Source: Alphaproteobacteria bacterium SO-S41 (GTDB lineage: Bacteria; Pseudomonadota; Alphaproteobacteria; Micropepsales; Micropepsaceae). From it: 64,000 bases of DNA. The DNA lies in contig AP024629.1 in NCBI GenBank assembly GCA_019670725.1, forward strand, positions 3,968,001 through 4,032,000, written 5' to 3'. A program made the position numbers and the translations under genes. Positions 26,508 to 35,565 of the stretch are shown in pieces (the stretch's first letter is position 1; each line of letters begins with the position of its first letter). The notes under the pieces are model-generated. The model made no database searches. It was not told the DNA's origin and saw nothing but the letters and a program-made list of their open reading frames with translations.

Positions 26508-28114
26508 GTGCGACGCTGGATGCCGTCATCATCGGCGGTGGGCATAACGGGCTCGTCTGCGCGTTTTATCTCGCGAAGGCGGGCCTCAAGGTGCGCGTAC
26601 TGGAGCGGCGCGCTGTTGTGGGCGGGGCGGCGGTTACGGAGGAATTTCATCCGGGCTTCCGCAACTCCGTCGCGAGCTACACGGTCAGCCTGCTGCAGCC
26701 CAAGGTGATCGCCGATATGGGGCTGGCGGCGCGGGGCTTGCGCATCGTCGAGCGGCCGATCTCGAATTTCCTGCCACAGGAAGATGGCGGCTACCTGAAA
26801 CTCGGTGGCGGGTTGGAGCGGACGCAGACGGCATTCCGCGCCTTCTCCGCGCGCGATGCGGAGGCCCTGCCTGCCTATTACGACGCGCTTGAGGGCGTCG
26901 CCGATGTGCTGCGCGCGCTGGCGCTGAAGGCGCCGCCCAATGCCGGTGGAGGCGTGCGCGCGCTGCTCGCCGTGGCGGCACAGGGGCGGCCGATCGCCAG
27001 GCTGCCGGTGGCGCGGCAGCGGGACATTCTGGACATCTTCACCAAGAGCGCGCGGGCGTTTCTCGACGGCTGGTTCGAGAGCGAGGCGGTGAAGGCCGCC
27101 TTCGGCTTCGATGCCATCGTGGGGAACTATGCGAGCCCCGACACGCCGGGCTCGGCCTATGTGCTGCTGCATCACGTCTTCGGCGAAGTGAACGGCAAGA
27201 AGGGTGCCTGGGGCCACGCCATCGGGGGGATGGGCGCGATCACGCAAGGCATGGCGGCGGCGTGCCGCGAGGCTGGTGTCGAGATTTCGCTGGACGCGCC
27301 GGTGGCGCGGGTGATCGTCGAGAAGGGCGTTGCCATCGGCGCGCGGCTGGAGAGCGGCGAAGAGGTGCGCGGCAAGGCGGTGATCGCCAATGTCGGGCCG
27401 CGGCTGCTTTACGAAAAGCTGATCGACGCCTCGGACCTCGCGCCGGAGTTCCGGCGGCGGGTGGCCGGCTTCCGCATGGGGTCGGGCACGTTCCGGATGA
27501 ACGTCGCACTGTCGGAGCTGCCCGACTTCACCTGCCTGCCGGGCGCGGGCGAGCATCACCAGAGCGGCATCATCATCGCGCCGACGCTGGACTATATGGA
27601 CCGCGCCTTCAGCGACGCGCGCCGGTTTGGCTGGTCGCAGCGGCCGATCGTCGAGATGCTGATCCCCAGCACGGTGGACGACAGCCTCGCCCCGCCCGGC
27701 CAACATGTCGCCAGCCTGTTCTGCCAGCAATTCGCACCCGTCCTGCTCGACGGGCGGCGGTGGGAGGACGAGCGCGAGGCGGCGGCCGATCTGATCATCG
27801 ACACCGTCAACGCCTATGCGCCGAACTTCAAGGCGTCGGTGCTGGGGCGGCAGGTCCTGTCGCCCGCCGATCTGGAGCGGGTGTTCGGGCTGACCAATGG
27901 CGACATCATGCATGGCGCGATGTCGCTGGATCAGCTGTGGGCGGCGCGGCCGTTCCTGGGGCACGGGCACTATCGCGGGCCGATCAAGGGACTCTATATG
28001 TGCGGCGCGGGTACGCATCCCGGCGGCGGGGTCACGGGCGCGCCGGGGCACAATGCCGCTCACGAAGTCTTGGCCGACCGGTCGTTCCTGGGGCGCTTCC
28101 GGCGCTGGCGCTGA
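26504..28114 (+). CDS. Phytoene-dehydrogenase/PYROXD2-like FAD-dependent oxidoreductase
   Basis: This 536-residue flavoprotein begins with the dinucleotide-binding motif AVIIGGGHNGLVCAFYLAKAG. It has the phytoene-desaturase-type C-terminus (YMCGAGTHPGGGVTGAPGHNAA). Members of this branch include the PYROXD2-like proteins, whose reactions are mostly not known. No carotenoid gene is nearby. The ATG overlaps the stop of the Rieske gene; an open frame reaches further upstream into that gene but is not expected to be used. The coupling suggests that the Rieske enzyme and this oxidase act one after another on the same substrate. Confidence 0.87.
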   Translation: MSATLDAVIIGGGHNGLVCAFYLAKAGLKVRVLERRAVVGGAAVTEEFHPGFRNSVASYTVSLLQPKVIADMGLAARGLRIVERPISNFLPQEDGGYLKLGGGLERTQTAFRAFSARDAEALPAYYDALEGVADVLRALALKAPPNAGGGVRALLAVAAQGRPIARLPVARQRDILDIFTKSARAFLDGWFESEAVKAAFGFDAIVGNYASPDTPGSAYVLLHHVFGEVNGKKGAWGHAIGGMGAITQGMAAACREAGVEISLDAPVARVIVEKGVAIGARLESGEEVRGKAVIANVGPRLLYEKLIDASDLAPEFRRRVAGFRMGSGTFRMNVALSELPDFTCLPGAGEHHQSGIIIAPTLDYMDRAFSDARRFGWSQRPIVEMLIPSTVDDSLAPPGQHVASLFCQQFAPVLLDGRRWEDEREAAADLIIDTVNAYAPNFKASVLGRQVLSPADLERVFGLTNGDIMHGAMSLDQLWAARPFLGHGHYRGPIKGLYMCGAGTHPGGGVTGAPGHNAAHEVLADRSFLGRFRRWR

Positions 28115-28140
28115 GCCGCCCATCGGCCTAGCCTTTGGCC

Positions 28141-30747
28141 ATGATCGGCACATTGAAGTCCCTCGCCCGCTGCGCCGCGTTCGGCGCGGCCGCCGCCCTC
28201 TCTCCGCTGGAAGCCGCCGAGCGCGAGCTTCTGCCCACGACCACGGCGCCGCTGCATTACCGGGTCGAAGTGACGCCCGATGTCGCCGCGCTGACCTTCG
28301 CGGGCAAGGCGGAGATCGACCTGGAGGTGCGCGAAGCGACCGACCGGATCGTGCTGAACAGCAAGGACATCGCGATCGACAGTGCCGCTTTGGCGGATCA
28401 TGCCGAGGCGCCGAAGGTCGAATACGACGAAGCCCATGACCGCGTGAGCTTCGTCTTCCCCGCTGCACTGGCGCCGGGGAAGTACCATCTCGCGATCGCC
28501 TATCGCGGCAAGATTTACGAGACCTCGTCGGGCCTCTTCATCACGCCCTATACCGATAACGGCGTGAAGAAGGTGATCCTCGCCACGCAGTTCGAGCCGG
28601 GCGATGCCCGGCGCCTCGCGCCGATGTGGGACGAACCGGCGATCAAGACGGTGTTCGAGGTCGCGATGGTCGTGCCCGCCGATCAGACGGCGGTGTCGAA
28701 TACGCAAGCCGTCTCCAGCGAAACCCTCGTCGGCAAGACACGCGTCAGCTTCGCGCCCACGCCGAAGATGTCGTCCTATCTGCTGTTCCTGGGGATGGGC
28801 GAGCTGGAGCGGATCACCGACACGAGCGGCCCGACCGAGATCGGCGTCATCACGCGGCGCGGCGACGGCGTGCGCGGCAAATACGCGCTCGATATCTCGC
28901 GGCCGATCCTCGACTATTACAACGACTATTTCGGCCAGACCTATCCGCTGGCGAAGCTCGACCATTTCGCCGTGCCGGGCGCGGGCGGGTTCGGGGCGAT
29001 GGAGAACTGGGGCGCGATCTTCTATTTCGAGACCGCGCTGCTGGTCGATCCGGCGCTCACCACCGAGGCCGACCGCCAGCGCATCTACGGCACGATCGCG
29101 CACGAGATGGCGCATCAATGGTTCGGCGATCTCGTCACCATGGCGTGGTGGGACGACCTCTGGCTGAACGAGGGTTTCGCCTCGTGGATGCAGAAGAAGG
29201 CGGCGGACAAGTTCAATCCCGACTGGGGCGTCTGGCTGCAGGCGGTGAAGACCCAGCAATCCGCGATGAAGCTGGACGCCCGCGCCTCGACCCATCCGGT
29301 CGTGCAGCCGGTCGCCAATGTCGAGGAGGCCGAAACGGCGTTCGACGACATCACCTATGACAAGGGCCAGTCGGTCATCACCATGCTTGAGGCCTATCTC
29401 GGCGAGGACGCGTTCCGCGCGGGCGTGCGCCGCTACATGGCGAAGCACGCCTATGGGAACACGGTGACCGAGGATCTGTGGACCGAGCTGCAGGCGGCGT
29501 CGGACGCGCCGGTCGTCGCCATCGCCCGCGACTTCACGCGCCAGCCGGGCGTGCCGCTGATCGTGGTGGATTCCGTCGCCTGCCGCGACGGGCAGACTTT
29601 CGTCGCTGTCCATCAGGACCGGTTTGGTGTGGACGAGTCCGCCGCCGAGAAGCTGAGCTGGCATGTGCCGGTCGTCGTCCAGACGCTGGGCGCCAGCGAA
29701 GCGGGTCGCGCGGTGGTCGAGGGCAAGGCCGAGATCGCGGCGCCAGGCTGCGGCACGGTGAAGGTGAATGCGGGCAGCGCCGGTTATTTCCGCACACTCT
29801 ATCCCGCCGAGGCTTTTGCCGCGCTGAAGGCGGATTTCACGAAGCTGGCGACGCTGGACCAGCTCGGCCTCCTCTTCGACACCTGGGCGCTGGCCGCGGC
29901 GGGGATGCAGCCGGTGGCGGATTATCTCAGCCTCTCCGGCGATGTCGCAGATAATGCCGACCCGGTCGTCTGGCTGCAGGTGACCAACACCTATTCCGAT
30001 ATCGCCGACCTCTATCGCGGCGAGACCGGCGCGGAGACCTTCGCGGCCTATGCCCGCGGGCGGCTGAAGCCGCAATTGACGCGGATCGGCTGGGATGCCG
30101 GCAAGGACGAGCCGCCCAATGTCGGCATTCTCCGCGACGCGCTGATCGAGACGCTGGCGAAACTGGGCGACCCCGATGTGCGGGCCGAGGCGTCGCGGCG
30201 CTTCGCCGCCTTCGAGGCGGACCCCAAGTCCCTGCCCGGCGGCATCCGTCGCGGCGTGACGCGGGCCGTGGCGATGCAGGCGGACGCGGCGATGTGGGAC
30301 AAGCTCCATGCCTTCGCTAATGCGGCGCCGAGCCCGCTGGAGCAGCGCTTCTATCTGGACGCCCTCACCTTCGTTCTGGACCCCGCGCTCGCGGCGAAGA
30401 CGCTGGCGCTGACCATCGGCGACGAGGTGCCGAAGCAGTATGCCCCGCGCATGATCCAGTCGGTGGCGCAGCGCCATCCCGACCTCGCCTGGGCCTTCGT
30501 GCGCGACAATATGGACGCGATCGACGGCCGCATGGACGAGATGGCGCGCTACAGCTTCATCCCGCGGATCGCCGCCTATTCCGCCAACCCCGGGCGCGCG
30601 GATGAACTGGAAGAGCTCTTCAAGCAGCGCCTGCCCGACGGGCCGCAGGCTGAAATGAACCGGGCGATGGGCAAGATCCGCACTGAAAGCGATGTCCGGG
30701 TGAAGCGCCTGCCCGAGATCAACGACTGGCTGAGCCGGATCCAGTAG
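28141..30747 (+). CDS. M1-family zinc aminopeptidase, exported
   Basis: This 868-residue metallopeptidase removes N-terminal residues from peptides. The GAMEN motif (GFGAMENWGAI) binds the peptide N-terminus. The zinc site is H321-E322-xx-H325 and E344 (HEMAHQWFGD with E 18 residues later in LNEGF). A signal peptide with a hydrophobic core (CAAFGAAAALSPLEA) suggests export to the periplasm. A C-terminal ERAP1-like helical domain fills the last 330 residues. A TTG two codons upstream is in frame, but the ATG at 28141 gives a better signal peptide. It follows the flavoprotein by 26 nt and could be in the same transcript, although the function seems unrelated. Confidence 0.92.
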   Translation: MIGTLKSLARCAAFGAAAALSPLEAAERELLPTTTAPLHYRVEVTPDVAALTFAGKAEIDLEVREATDRIVLNSKDIAIDSAALADHAEAPKVEYDEAHDRVSFVFPAALAPGKYHLAIAYRGKIYETSSGLFITPYTDNGVKKVILATQFEPGDARRLAPMWDEPAIKTVFEVAMVVPADQTAVSNTQAVSSETLVGKTRVSFAPTPKMSSYLLFLGMGELERITDTSGPTEIGVITRRGDGVRGKYALDISRPILDYYNDYFGQTYPLAKLDHFAVPGAGGFGAMENWGAIFYFETALLVDPALTTEADRQRIYGTIAHEMAHQWFGDLVTMAWWDDLWLNEGFASWMQKKAADKFNPDWGVWLQAVKTQQSAMKLDARASTHPVVQPVANVEEAETAFDDITYDKGQSVITMLEAYLGEDAFRAGVRRYMAKHAYGNTVTEDLWTELQAASDAPVVAIARDFTRQPGVPLIVVDSVACRDGQTFVAVHQDRFGVDESAAEKLSWHVPVVVQTLGASEAGRAVVEGKAEIAAPGCGTVKVNAGSAGYFRTLYPAEAFAALKADFTKLATLDQLGLLFDTWALAAAGMQPVADYLSLSGDVADNADPVVWLQVTNTYSDIADLYRGETGAETFAAYARGRLKPQLTRIGWDAGKDEPPNVGILRDALIETLAKLGDPDVRAEASRRFAAFEADPKSLPGGIRRGVTRAVAMQADAAMWDKLHAFANAAPSPLEQRFYLDALTFVLDPALAAKTLALTIGDEVPKQYAPRMIQSVAQRHPDLAWAFVRDNMDAIDGRMDEMARYSFIPRIAAYSANPGRADELEELFKQRLPDGPQAEMNRAMGKIRTESDVRVKRLPEINDWLSRIQ

Positions 30748-30762
30748 GCGCGTTAGGACTTC

Positions 30763-30779
30763 TTAGCGCCGCGTTAACC
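30763..30779 (+). promoter_or_regulatory. CtrA-like site upstream of the sugar operon
   Basis: The sequence TTAG-N7-TTAACC differs at one base from the CtrA consensus TTAA-N7-TTAACC of alphaproteobacteria. It lies 50 bp before rfbF, the first gene of the nucleotide-sugar operon. The decamer CGCGTTAACC that ends it also occurs at 6331-6340 and 13193-13202, both intergenic. Binding by CtrA is an inference. Confidence 0.4.
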
Positions 30780-30828
30780 ATGACCGCCCGAGAGTGCCGA
30801 CTCATCGAGCGGCACGGCGGCTACACCC

Positions 30829-31614
30829 ATGAAAGCGGTCATTCTCGCGGGCGGTAAGGGCACGCGGATTTCGGAAGAAACGCATCTGCGGCCGAAGCCC
30901 ATGATCGAGATCGGCGGGCAGCCGATCCTGTGGCACATCATGAAGCTCTATTCGAGCTATGGCGTGAACGACTTCGTGGTCTGCCTCGGCTATCGCGGCT
31001 ACGTCATCAAGGAATACTTCGCCAACTACCTGCTGCACCGTTCCGACGTCACGTTCGATCTGCAGAACAACCGGATCGAGGTGCACAACTGCACCAGCGA
31101 GCCGTGGAAGGTGACGCTGGTCGATACCGGCGAGGAGACGATGACCGGCGGGCGGCTGCGCCGCGCACGCGCCTATGTGAAGGACGAGGACGCGTTCTGC
31201 TTCACCTATGGCGATGCGGTCGCCGACATCGATATCGGCGCGCTGATCGATTTCCACCGCACCTCGAACAAGAAGGCGACCGTCACGGCCGTCGCGCCCC
31301 CTGCCCGTTTCGGGCGGATGGAGCTTGAGGGCGACGCGGTCACGCGCTTCGCCGAGAAGCCGCGCAGCGATGGCGGCCTCATCAATGGCGGCTTCTTCGT
31401 GCTGGCGCCCTCTGCGATCGACTATGTCGACCACGACATGCAGCCCTGGGAGGCTGAGCCCATGGAGCGGCTCGCCGCGGACGGGCAGTTGGCGGCCTGG
31501 CAACATGCCGGTTTTTGGCAGTGCATGGACACGCTGCGCGACAAGACGCTGCTGGAGGAGCTGTGGCGCGAAGGGGCGCCGTGGGCGCGCTGGGAACAGC
31601 GGGCGGCGGCCTGA
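30829..31614 (+). CDS. rfbF: Glucose-1-phosphate cytidylyltransferase
   Basis: This 261-residue nucleotidyltransferase makes CDP-glucose from CTP and glucose 1-phosphate, the entry step to CDP-3,6-dideoxyhexoses. The N-terminal AVILAGGKGTRISEETHLRP binds the nucleotide, and PKPMIEIGGQPILWHIM is typical of RfbF/DdhA. Further family segments are FCFTYGDAVADIDIGAL and LINGGFFVL. Length equals the usual 255-260 residues. It starts the six-gene rightward operon, 3 nt before the glycosyltransferase gene. Confidence 0.92.
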   Translation: MKAVILAGGKGTRISEETHLRPKPMIEIGGQPILWHIMKLYSSYGVNDFVVCLGYRGYVIKEYFANYLLHRSDVTFDLQNNRIEVHNCTSEPWKVTLVDTGEETMTGGRLRRARAYVKDEDAFCFTYGDAVADIDIGALIDFHRTSNKKATVTAVAPPARFGRMELEGDAVTRFAEKPRSDGGLINGGFFVLAPSAIDYVDHDMQPWEAEPMERLAADGQLAAWQHAGFWQCMDTLRDKTLLEELWREGAPWARWEQRAAA

Positions 31615-31617
31615 GCC

Positions 31618-32838
31618 ATGGCGATCCGGCATCTCATCATCGTCGTCTATGACGATCTGATCGTGCGCTACGCCCATGCGCTGCGCGAATATCTCGACCA
31701 GCGCGGCATCGGCCATACGCTGGTGAAGATGTCGGACCCCGCCTGGCCCCAGGCCCTGCAGCGCGGCATGGAGCAGGATGCTTCGGCGGTGATCTCGATC
31801 AGCTATCACGCGATGGCGATGATCACGCTGCACGGCAAGTCGCTGCTGGATTTCATGCAGCCGCATGGTGTGCCGGTCGTGTTCTGGAACATCGACCATC
31901 CCGTGATGATGCGGCCGCTGATCGATTACCGGCACCCCAACCTCGTCATCGTCCATGCCTGCCGGCCCGACTGGGTCTATTGGCGCAAGCACGTGAGCGG
32001 CACGCAGGTTTCGACCTGGACCGAAGGCGTCGGGCGTTCGCAGGATTTCCCCGCGCCCGACTTCGACAAGTTCGACGAGCGCTCCATCCTGGTGCTGGCG
32101 CCGATGAATGTCGCCTGGCAGTCGCGAACACCGGACGATGTGCAAAGCGTGCTGTTCTCGCTGGACGGGCGACTGAAGAACGCCGCCGAGGCAGCGATCG
32201 AGGCGGCGCGGACCGATCCCATGATGCTGATCGGCGATGCCGTCACCGCGGCGCTGGAGGCGGAAGACATCCAGCTCAGCGAGCCGCGCTTCAACGGGCT
32301 GACGCGGCTGGTGCTCTATGCCGTGCAGCATTGGCGGCGGCGCGAGCTGCTGCGGCAGCTTTCCGCCGTGCCGGCGATCGTGGACGGTGCGATCCCCGAG
32401 GACATGAAGAGCCTGTTCGCCAACGGACCGGCGCGGCTGCTCTCCGACAACAATATCGGCAAGACGCTGGACCGCATGAAACGAACCAAGATCGTGCTCT
32501 CGATCTCGTACGATTCGGGTTTCTGGCACGACCGCGTGACCAATGCGCTGCATGCGGGCGTGATCCCGCTGGTCGAGCGCAACCAGGTGCATATGAAGCA
32601 TCTCCGCGACGGCGAGACGGCGCTGATGTTTGACTATCGCGCGCGGCCCATCGCCACGGTGCTCGCCGAGGCCATGGCTGACCCGGCGCGGCTGCGCGGG
32701 ATTGCCGAAACCGGCCACGCCTTCATCAAGGCGGGCGGCGTCGATCACCGGCTGGACCAGGTGCTGGAGGCCATCAACGCCGCGCGCGCCGTGGCGCTGG
32801 ACATGACGCGCGTGCCCGTCATGGCGGCGGCCGAATGA
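31618..32838 (+). CDS. CgeB-like glycosyltransferase
   Basis: This 406-residue cytoplasmic protein has the two-domain build of GT-B glycosyltransferases. The C-terminal part (ISYDSGFWHDRVTNALHAGV, then IPLVERNQVHMKHLRDGETA) resembles the CgeB/Glyco_trans_1_2 group, where these residues shape the donor site. The N-terminal half has alternating strands and helices (LIIVVYDDLIVRYAHALREY). It is the only glycosyltransferase in the operon and may add the dideoxy sugar or xylose made by its neighbours. The donor and acceptor cannot be told. Its stop overlaps the next start (ATGA). Confidence 0.65.
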   Translation: MAIRHLIIVVYDDLIVRYAHALREYLDQRGIGHTLVKMSDPAWPQALQRGMEQDASAVISISYHAMAMITLHGKSLLDFMQPHGVPVVFWNIDHPVMMRPLIDYRHPNLVIVHACRPDWVYWRKHVSGTQVSTWTEGVGRSQDFPAPDFDKFDERSILVLAPMNVAWQSRTPDDVQSVLFSLDGRLKNAAEAAIEAARTDPMMLIGDAVTAALEAEDIQLSEPRFNGLTRLVLYAVQHWRRRELLRQLSAVPAIVDGAIPEDMKSLFANGPARLLSDNNIGKTLDRMKRTKIVLSISYDSGFWHDRVTNALHAGVIPLVERNQVHMKHLRDGETALMFDYRARPIATVLAEAMADPARLRGIAETGHAFIKAGGVDHRLDQVLEAINAARAVALDMTRVPVMAAAE

Positions 32839-34208
32839 AGATCGCGGTCGCGGGCGCGGGCTATGTCGGGCTGGTGACGGCGGCGGGTCTGGCGCGCGCC
32901 GGGCATCATGTCGTTGTTGCCGAGATCGATGCCGCCCGCCGCGCGATCATTGCCAGTGGGCGCGCGCCGTTCTTCGAGCCGGGCCTCGATGAGCTGTTGC
33001 GTACTGAAATCGCGCATGGACGGCTGGCGCTGGCGGCTTCGACCGCGGAAGCGGCTGCGACTGCCGAGGTGACTTTCATCGCGGTGGGCACGCCCGACCG
33101 CGATGGGGCGATCGATCTGTCGCAGGTGCGCCATGCCGCAACGGAGATCGGCGCGAGCCTTCGCTTGCATAGCCGGCCGCATACGGTGGTCGTGAAGAGC
33201 ACGGTCGTGCCGGGGACGACGGCCGATGTCGTCGGTCCCGCACTGGCGGCGGCGAGCAGCCGCCCGCGTGGCGGGTTCGGCCTCGCGATGAACCCGGAAT
33301 TCCTGCGCGAGGGGACCAGCCTCGAGGATTTCGTCAATCCCGACCGGATCGTCATCGGCGCCGACGACGCACTGGCCGAAGCCGCGCTGCAGGCGATCTA
33401 TGCGGGCTTCGACTGCCGCAAGATCGTGACGTCGTCGCGGACGGCCGAGTTCACGAAGTACATGAACAATGCGCTGCTCGGCACGCTGGTCTCGTTCAGC
33501 AACGAGATGGCGGGGATCGCCGAGCAAACGCCGGGCGTCGATTTCGATGCGGTGATATCCGGCGTTCATGCCGACCGCCGACTGACGCCGATGGAGCCGG
33601 GCGCCGTTACGCCAGGCATCCTCAGCTATCTGAAACCGAGCGCCGGTTATGGCGGCAGTTGCCTGCCCAAGGATATCGCAGCGATCCGTGCCGCGGCGCG
33701 GACGGCCAATGCGCCGACGCCGCTGCTGGATGCCGTGCATGCCGTAAACGAGGCGCGGGCCGATGCCGTGGTCGCCTTGCTCGCCGAGCGCATCGACCTG
33801 CGCGCCGCGCGCATCGCCATTCTCGGCGCGGCCTTCAAGGCCGGAACCGACGATCTGCGCAGCGCCGCCTCCGTGCGCGTCGCGACGGCCCTGATCAAGG
33901 CGCGCGCCAAGGTCATCGTTCACGATCCGCTCTGCGATGCGGCGGCGCTGACGCGGGCGTTTCCGGCGGGTGTGCAGATCGCCCCGACGACGGAAGACGG
34001 ACTGGCGGGCGCACACGCGGCGATCGTGATGACCGCCGCCCCCGACTATCGTGATGCGCCGTGGGCGAGGCTTGCCCGCGTCATGCGCACGCCGATCCTG
34101 CTCGATGTCTGGAATATCTGCCGCGGCGCGGAGGGCCTCTGCGAGCGCCTGCGCCTCGGCTTTGCGCCGCCGCCGGCGGTTGAGGAATTGATCCATGTCG
34201 CTGGCTGA
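32835..34208 (+). CDS. UDP-glucose/GDP-mannose dehydrogenase family protein
   Basis: This 457-residue NAD-dependent four-electron dehydrogenase turns a nucleotide-hexose into the uronic acid. Seen are the NAD site VAGAGYVGLVTAAGLARAG, the central TVVPGTTADV and EFLREGTSLEDF, the catalytic cysteine in GYGGSCLPKDI and the C-terminal LGAAFKAGTDDLRSAAS. The sequence fits UDP-glucose 6-dehydrogenase better than GDP-mannose dehydrogenase, and the UDP-xylose-synthase-like SDR downstream supports UDP-glucuronate as product. It overlaps the next gene by 14 nt. Confidence 0.85.
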   Translation: MKIAVAGAGYVGLVTAAGLARAGHHVVVAEIDAARRAIIASGRAPFFEPGLDELLRTEIAHGRLALAASTAEAAATAEVTFIAVGTPDRDGAIDLSQVRHAATEIGASLRLHSRPHTVVVKSTVVPGTTADVVGPALAAASSRPRGGFGLAMNPEFLREGTSLEDFVNPDRIVIGADDALAEAALQAIYAGFDCRKIVTSSRTAEFTKYMNNALLGTLVSFSNEMAGIAEQTPGVDFDAVISGVHADRRLTPMEPGAVTPGILSYLKPSAGYGGSCLPKDIAAIRAAARTANAPTPLLDAVHAVNEARADAVVALLAERIDLRAARIAILGAAFKAGTDDLRSAASVRVATALIKARAKVIVHDPLCDAAALTRAFPAGVQIAPTTEDGLAGAHAAIVMTAAPDYRDAPWARLARVMRTPILLDVWNICRGAEGLCERLRLGFAPPPAVEELIHVAG

Positions 34209-35565
34209 GATTTTCCCCGAGACGCAAGTCCACGAAGAGAGCGAGCCCGAGCTGCGCGCGCGCATCCTGGAACTGGTCGGCGAGCATTGGCGACGCTTCC
34301 ACCAGCCCAAGGCCTTCGTGCCCGGCCATTCGCGCGTTCCCTATGCGGGCCGCGTCTACGGCAAGGAGGAGATGCAGAATCTCGCGGGCGCGACGCTCGA
34401 TTTCTGGCTGACCTCCGGCCCCTATGCGCTGAAATTCGAAGAGACGATGAAGGAATTCTTCGGCGCGCGGCGCTTCCTCGCCGTGAATTCCGGCAGCTCC
34501 GCGAACCTCACCATGGTTTCGACGCTGTGCCAGGAAGAACTGGTGAAACGCCTGCCCAAGACCGGGCCGAAGCGCATGATCGCCGGCGACGAGGTCATCA
34601 CCCCCGCCGTCACCTTCCCGACGACGCTGAACCCGATCCTGCAGAACGGGCTGATCCCGGTCTTCGTCGATTGTGAACTCGGCACCTACAATATTGACCC
34701 GCACCAGATCGAAGCGGCCATCGGGCCGCGCACGCGGGCGATTTTCGCGCCGCATACGGTCGGCAATCCGCTCGATATGGAAATGCTCTGCGATATCGCG
34801 AAGCGCCATGACCTCTGGCTGCTGGAAGACGGCTGCGACGCGCTGGGCGCGACCTTCGACGGCCAGCTCTGCGGCACGTTCGGGCATATGTCGTCGCTGA
34901 GTTTCTATCCCGCGCACCACATCACCATGGGCGAAGGCGGCGGCGTCGTGGTCAACGACCTGACGCTGATGAAGACCGCGACCTCGATGCGCGACTGGGG
35001 CCGCGACTGCTATTGCGAGCCGGGCATGAGCGACACCTGCGGCAAGCGTTTCGGCTGGACGCTGGGCGACCTGCCCAAGGGCTACGACCACAAATACACC
35101 TACTCGTCGATCGGCTATAACCTGAAGGTCAGCGACATGCAGGCCTCCGTGGGCCTCGCGCAGACCCATCGCATCGGCGATTTCGTCGCCAGGCGGCGCG
35201 CGAACTTCGCGCAGTTCATGACGCGGCTGAAGGTACTGGAGGGCGACATCATCCTGCCCGTCGTGCATCCCAAGGCCGAGGCCTCGCCCTTCGGCTTCCC
35301 GATCACGGTGGCGGAGGGTGTCGATCGCAATGCGCTGGTGCGCTGGCTGGAGGACGCCAATATCGAAACGCGCCTCGTCTTCGGCGGCAACATTTTGCGC
35401 CAGCCCGGCTATCGCAACATCCCCAAGCGCGTGCATGGCGAATTGGTGAACTCCGACGCGATCATGAACCGCTCGATCTTCATCGGCGTTTATCCGGGCC
35501 TGACGCCGGACATGATCGACTATGCCGCCGACCGGGTGATCGCCTTCTTCCGCGGGCGCGGGTGA
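34195..35565 (+). CDS. rfbH: CDP-4-dehydro-6-deoxyglucose-3-dehydratase (E1)
   Basis: This 456-residue PMP-dependent dehydratase removes the 3-hydroxyl group in 3,6-dideoxyhexose synthesis. It has the aspartate-aminotransferase fold, but the usual PLP lysine is replaced by histidine (H241/H242 in FYPAHHITMGEGGG), the hallmark of the E1 enzyme. A cysteine-rich stretch (CYCEPGMSDTCGKRF) supplies the [2Fe-2S] cluster ligands found in the family. Its reductase partner (E3, AscD/DdhD) is not encoded in this operon. Length matches RfbH (about 437-460). It is translationally coupled to its neighbours on both sides. Confidence 0.93.
   Translation: MSLAEIFPETQVHEESEPELRARILELVGEHWRRFHQPKAFVPGHSRVPYAGRVYGKEEMQNLAGATLDFWLTSGPYALKFEETMKEFFGARRFLAVNSGSSANLTMVSTLCQEELVKRLPKTGPKRMIAGDEVITPAVTFPTTLNPILQNGLIPVFVDCELGTYNIDPHQIEAAIGPRTRAIFAPHTVGNPLDMEMLCDIAKRHDLWLLEDGCDALGATFDGQLCGTFGHMSSLSFYPAHHITMGEGGGVVVNDLTLMKTATSMRDWGRDCYCEPGMSDTCGKRFGWTLGDLPKGYDHKYTYSSIGYNLKVSDMQASVGLAQTHRIGDFVARRRANFAQFMTRLKVLEGDIILPVVHPKAEASPFGFPITVAEGVDRNALVRWLEDANIETRLVFGGNILRQPGYRNIPKRVHGELVNSDAIMNRSIFIGVYPGLTPDMIDYAADRVIAFFRGRG

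Noticed and set aside
28060-30477. An open frame of about 800 codons on the minus strand opposite the M1 aminopeptidase
   Set aside because: The plus-strand gene has a full zinc site and GAMEN motif; the opposite frame shows only Arg/Gly/His-rich low-complexity sequence.
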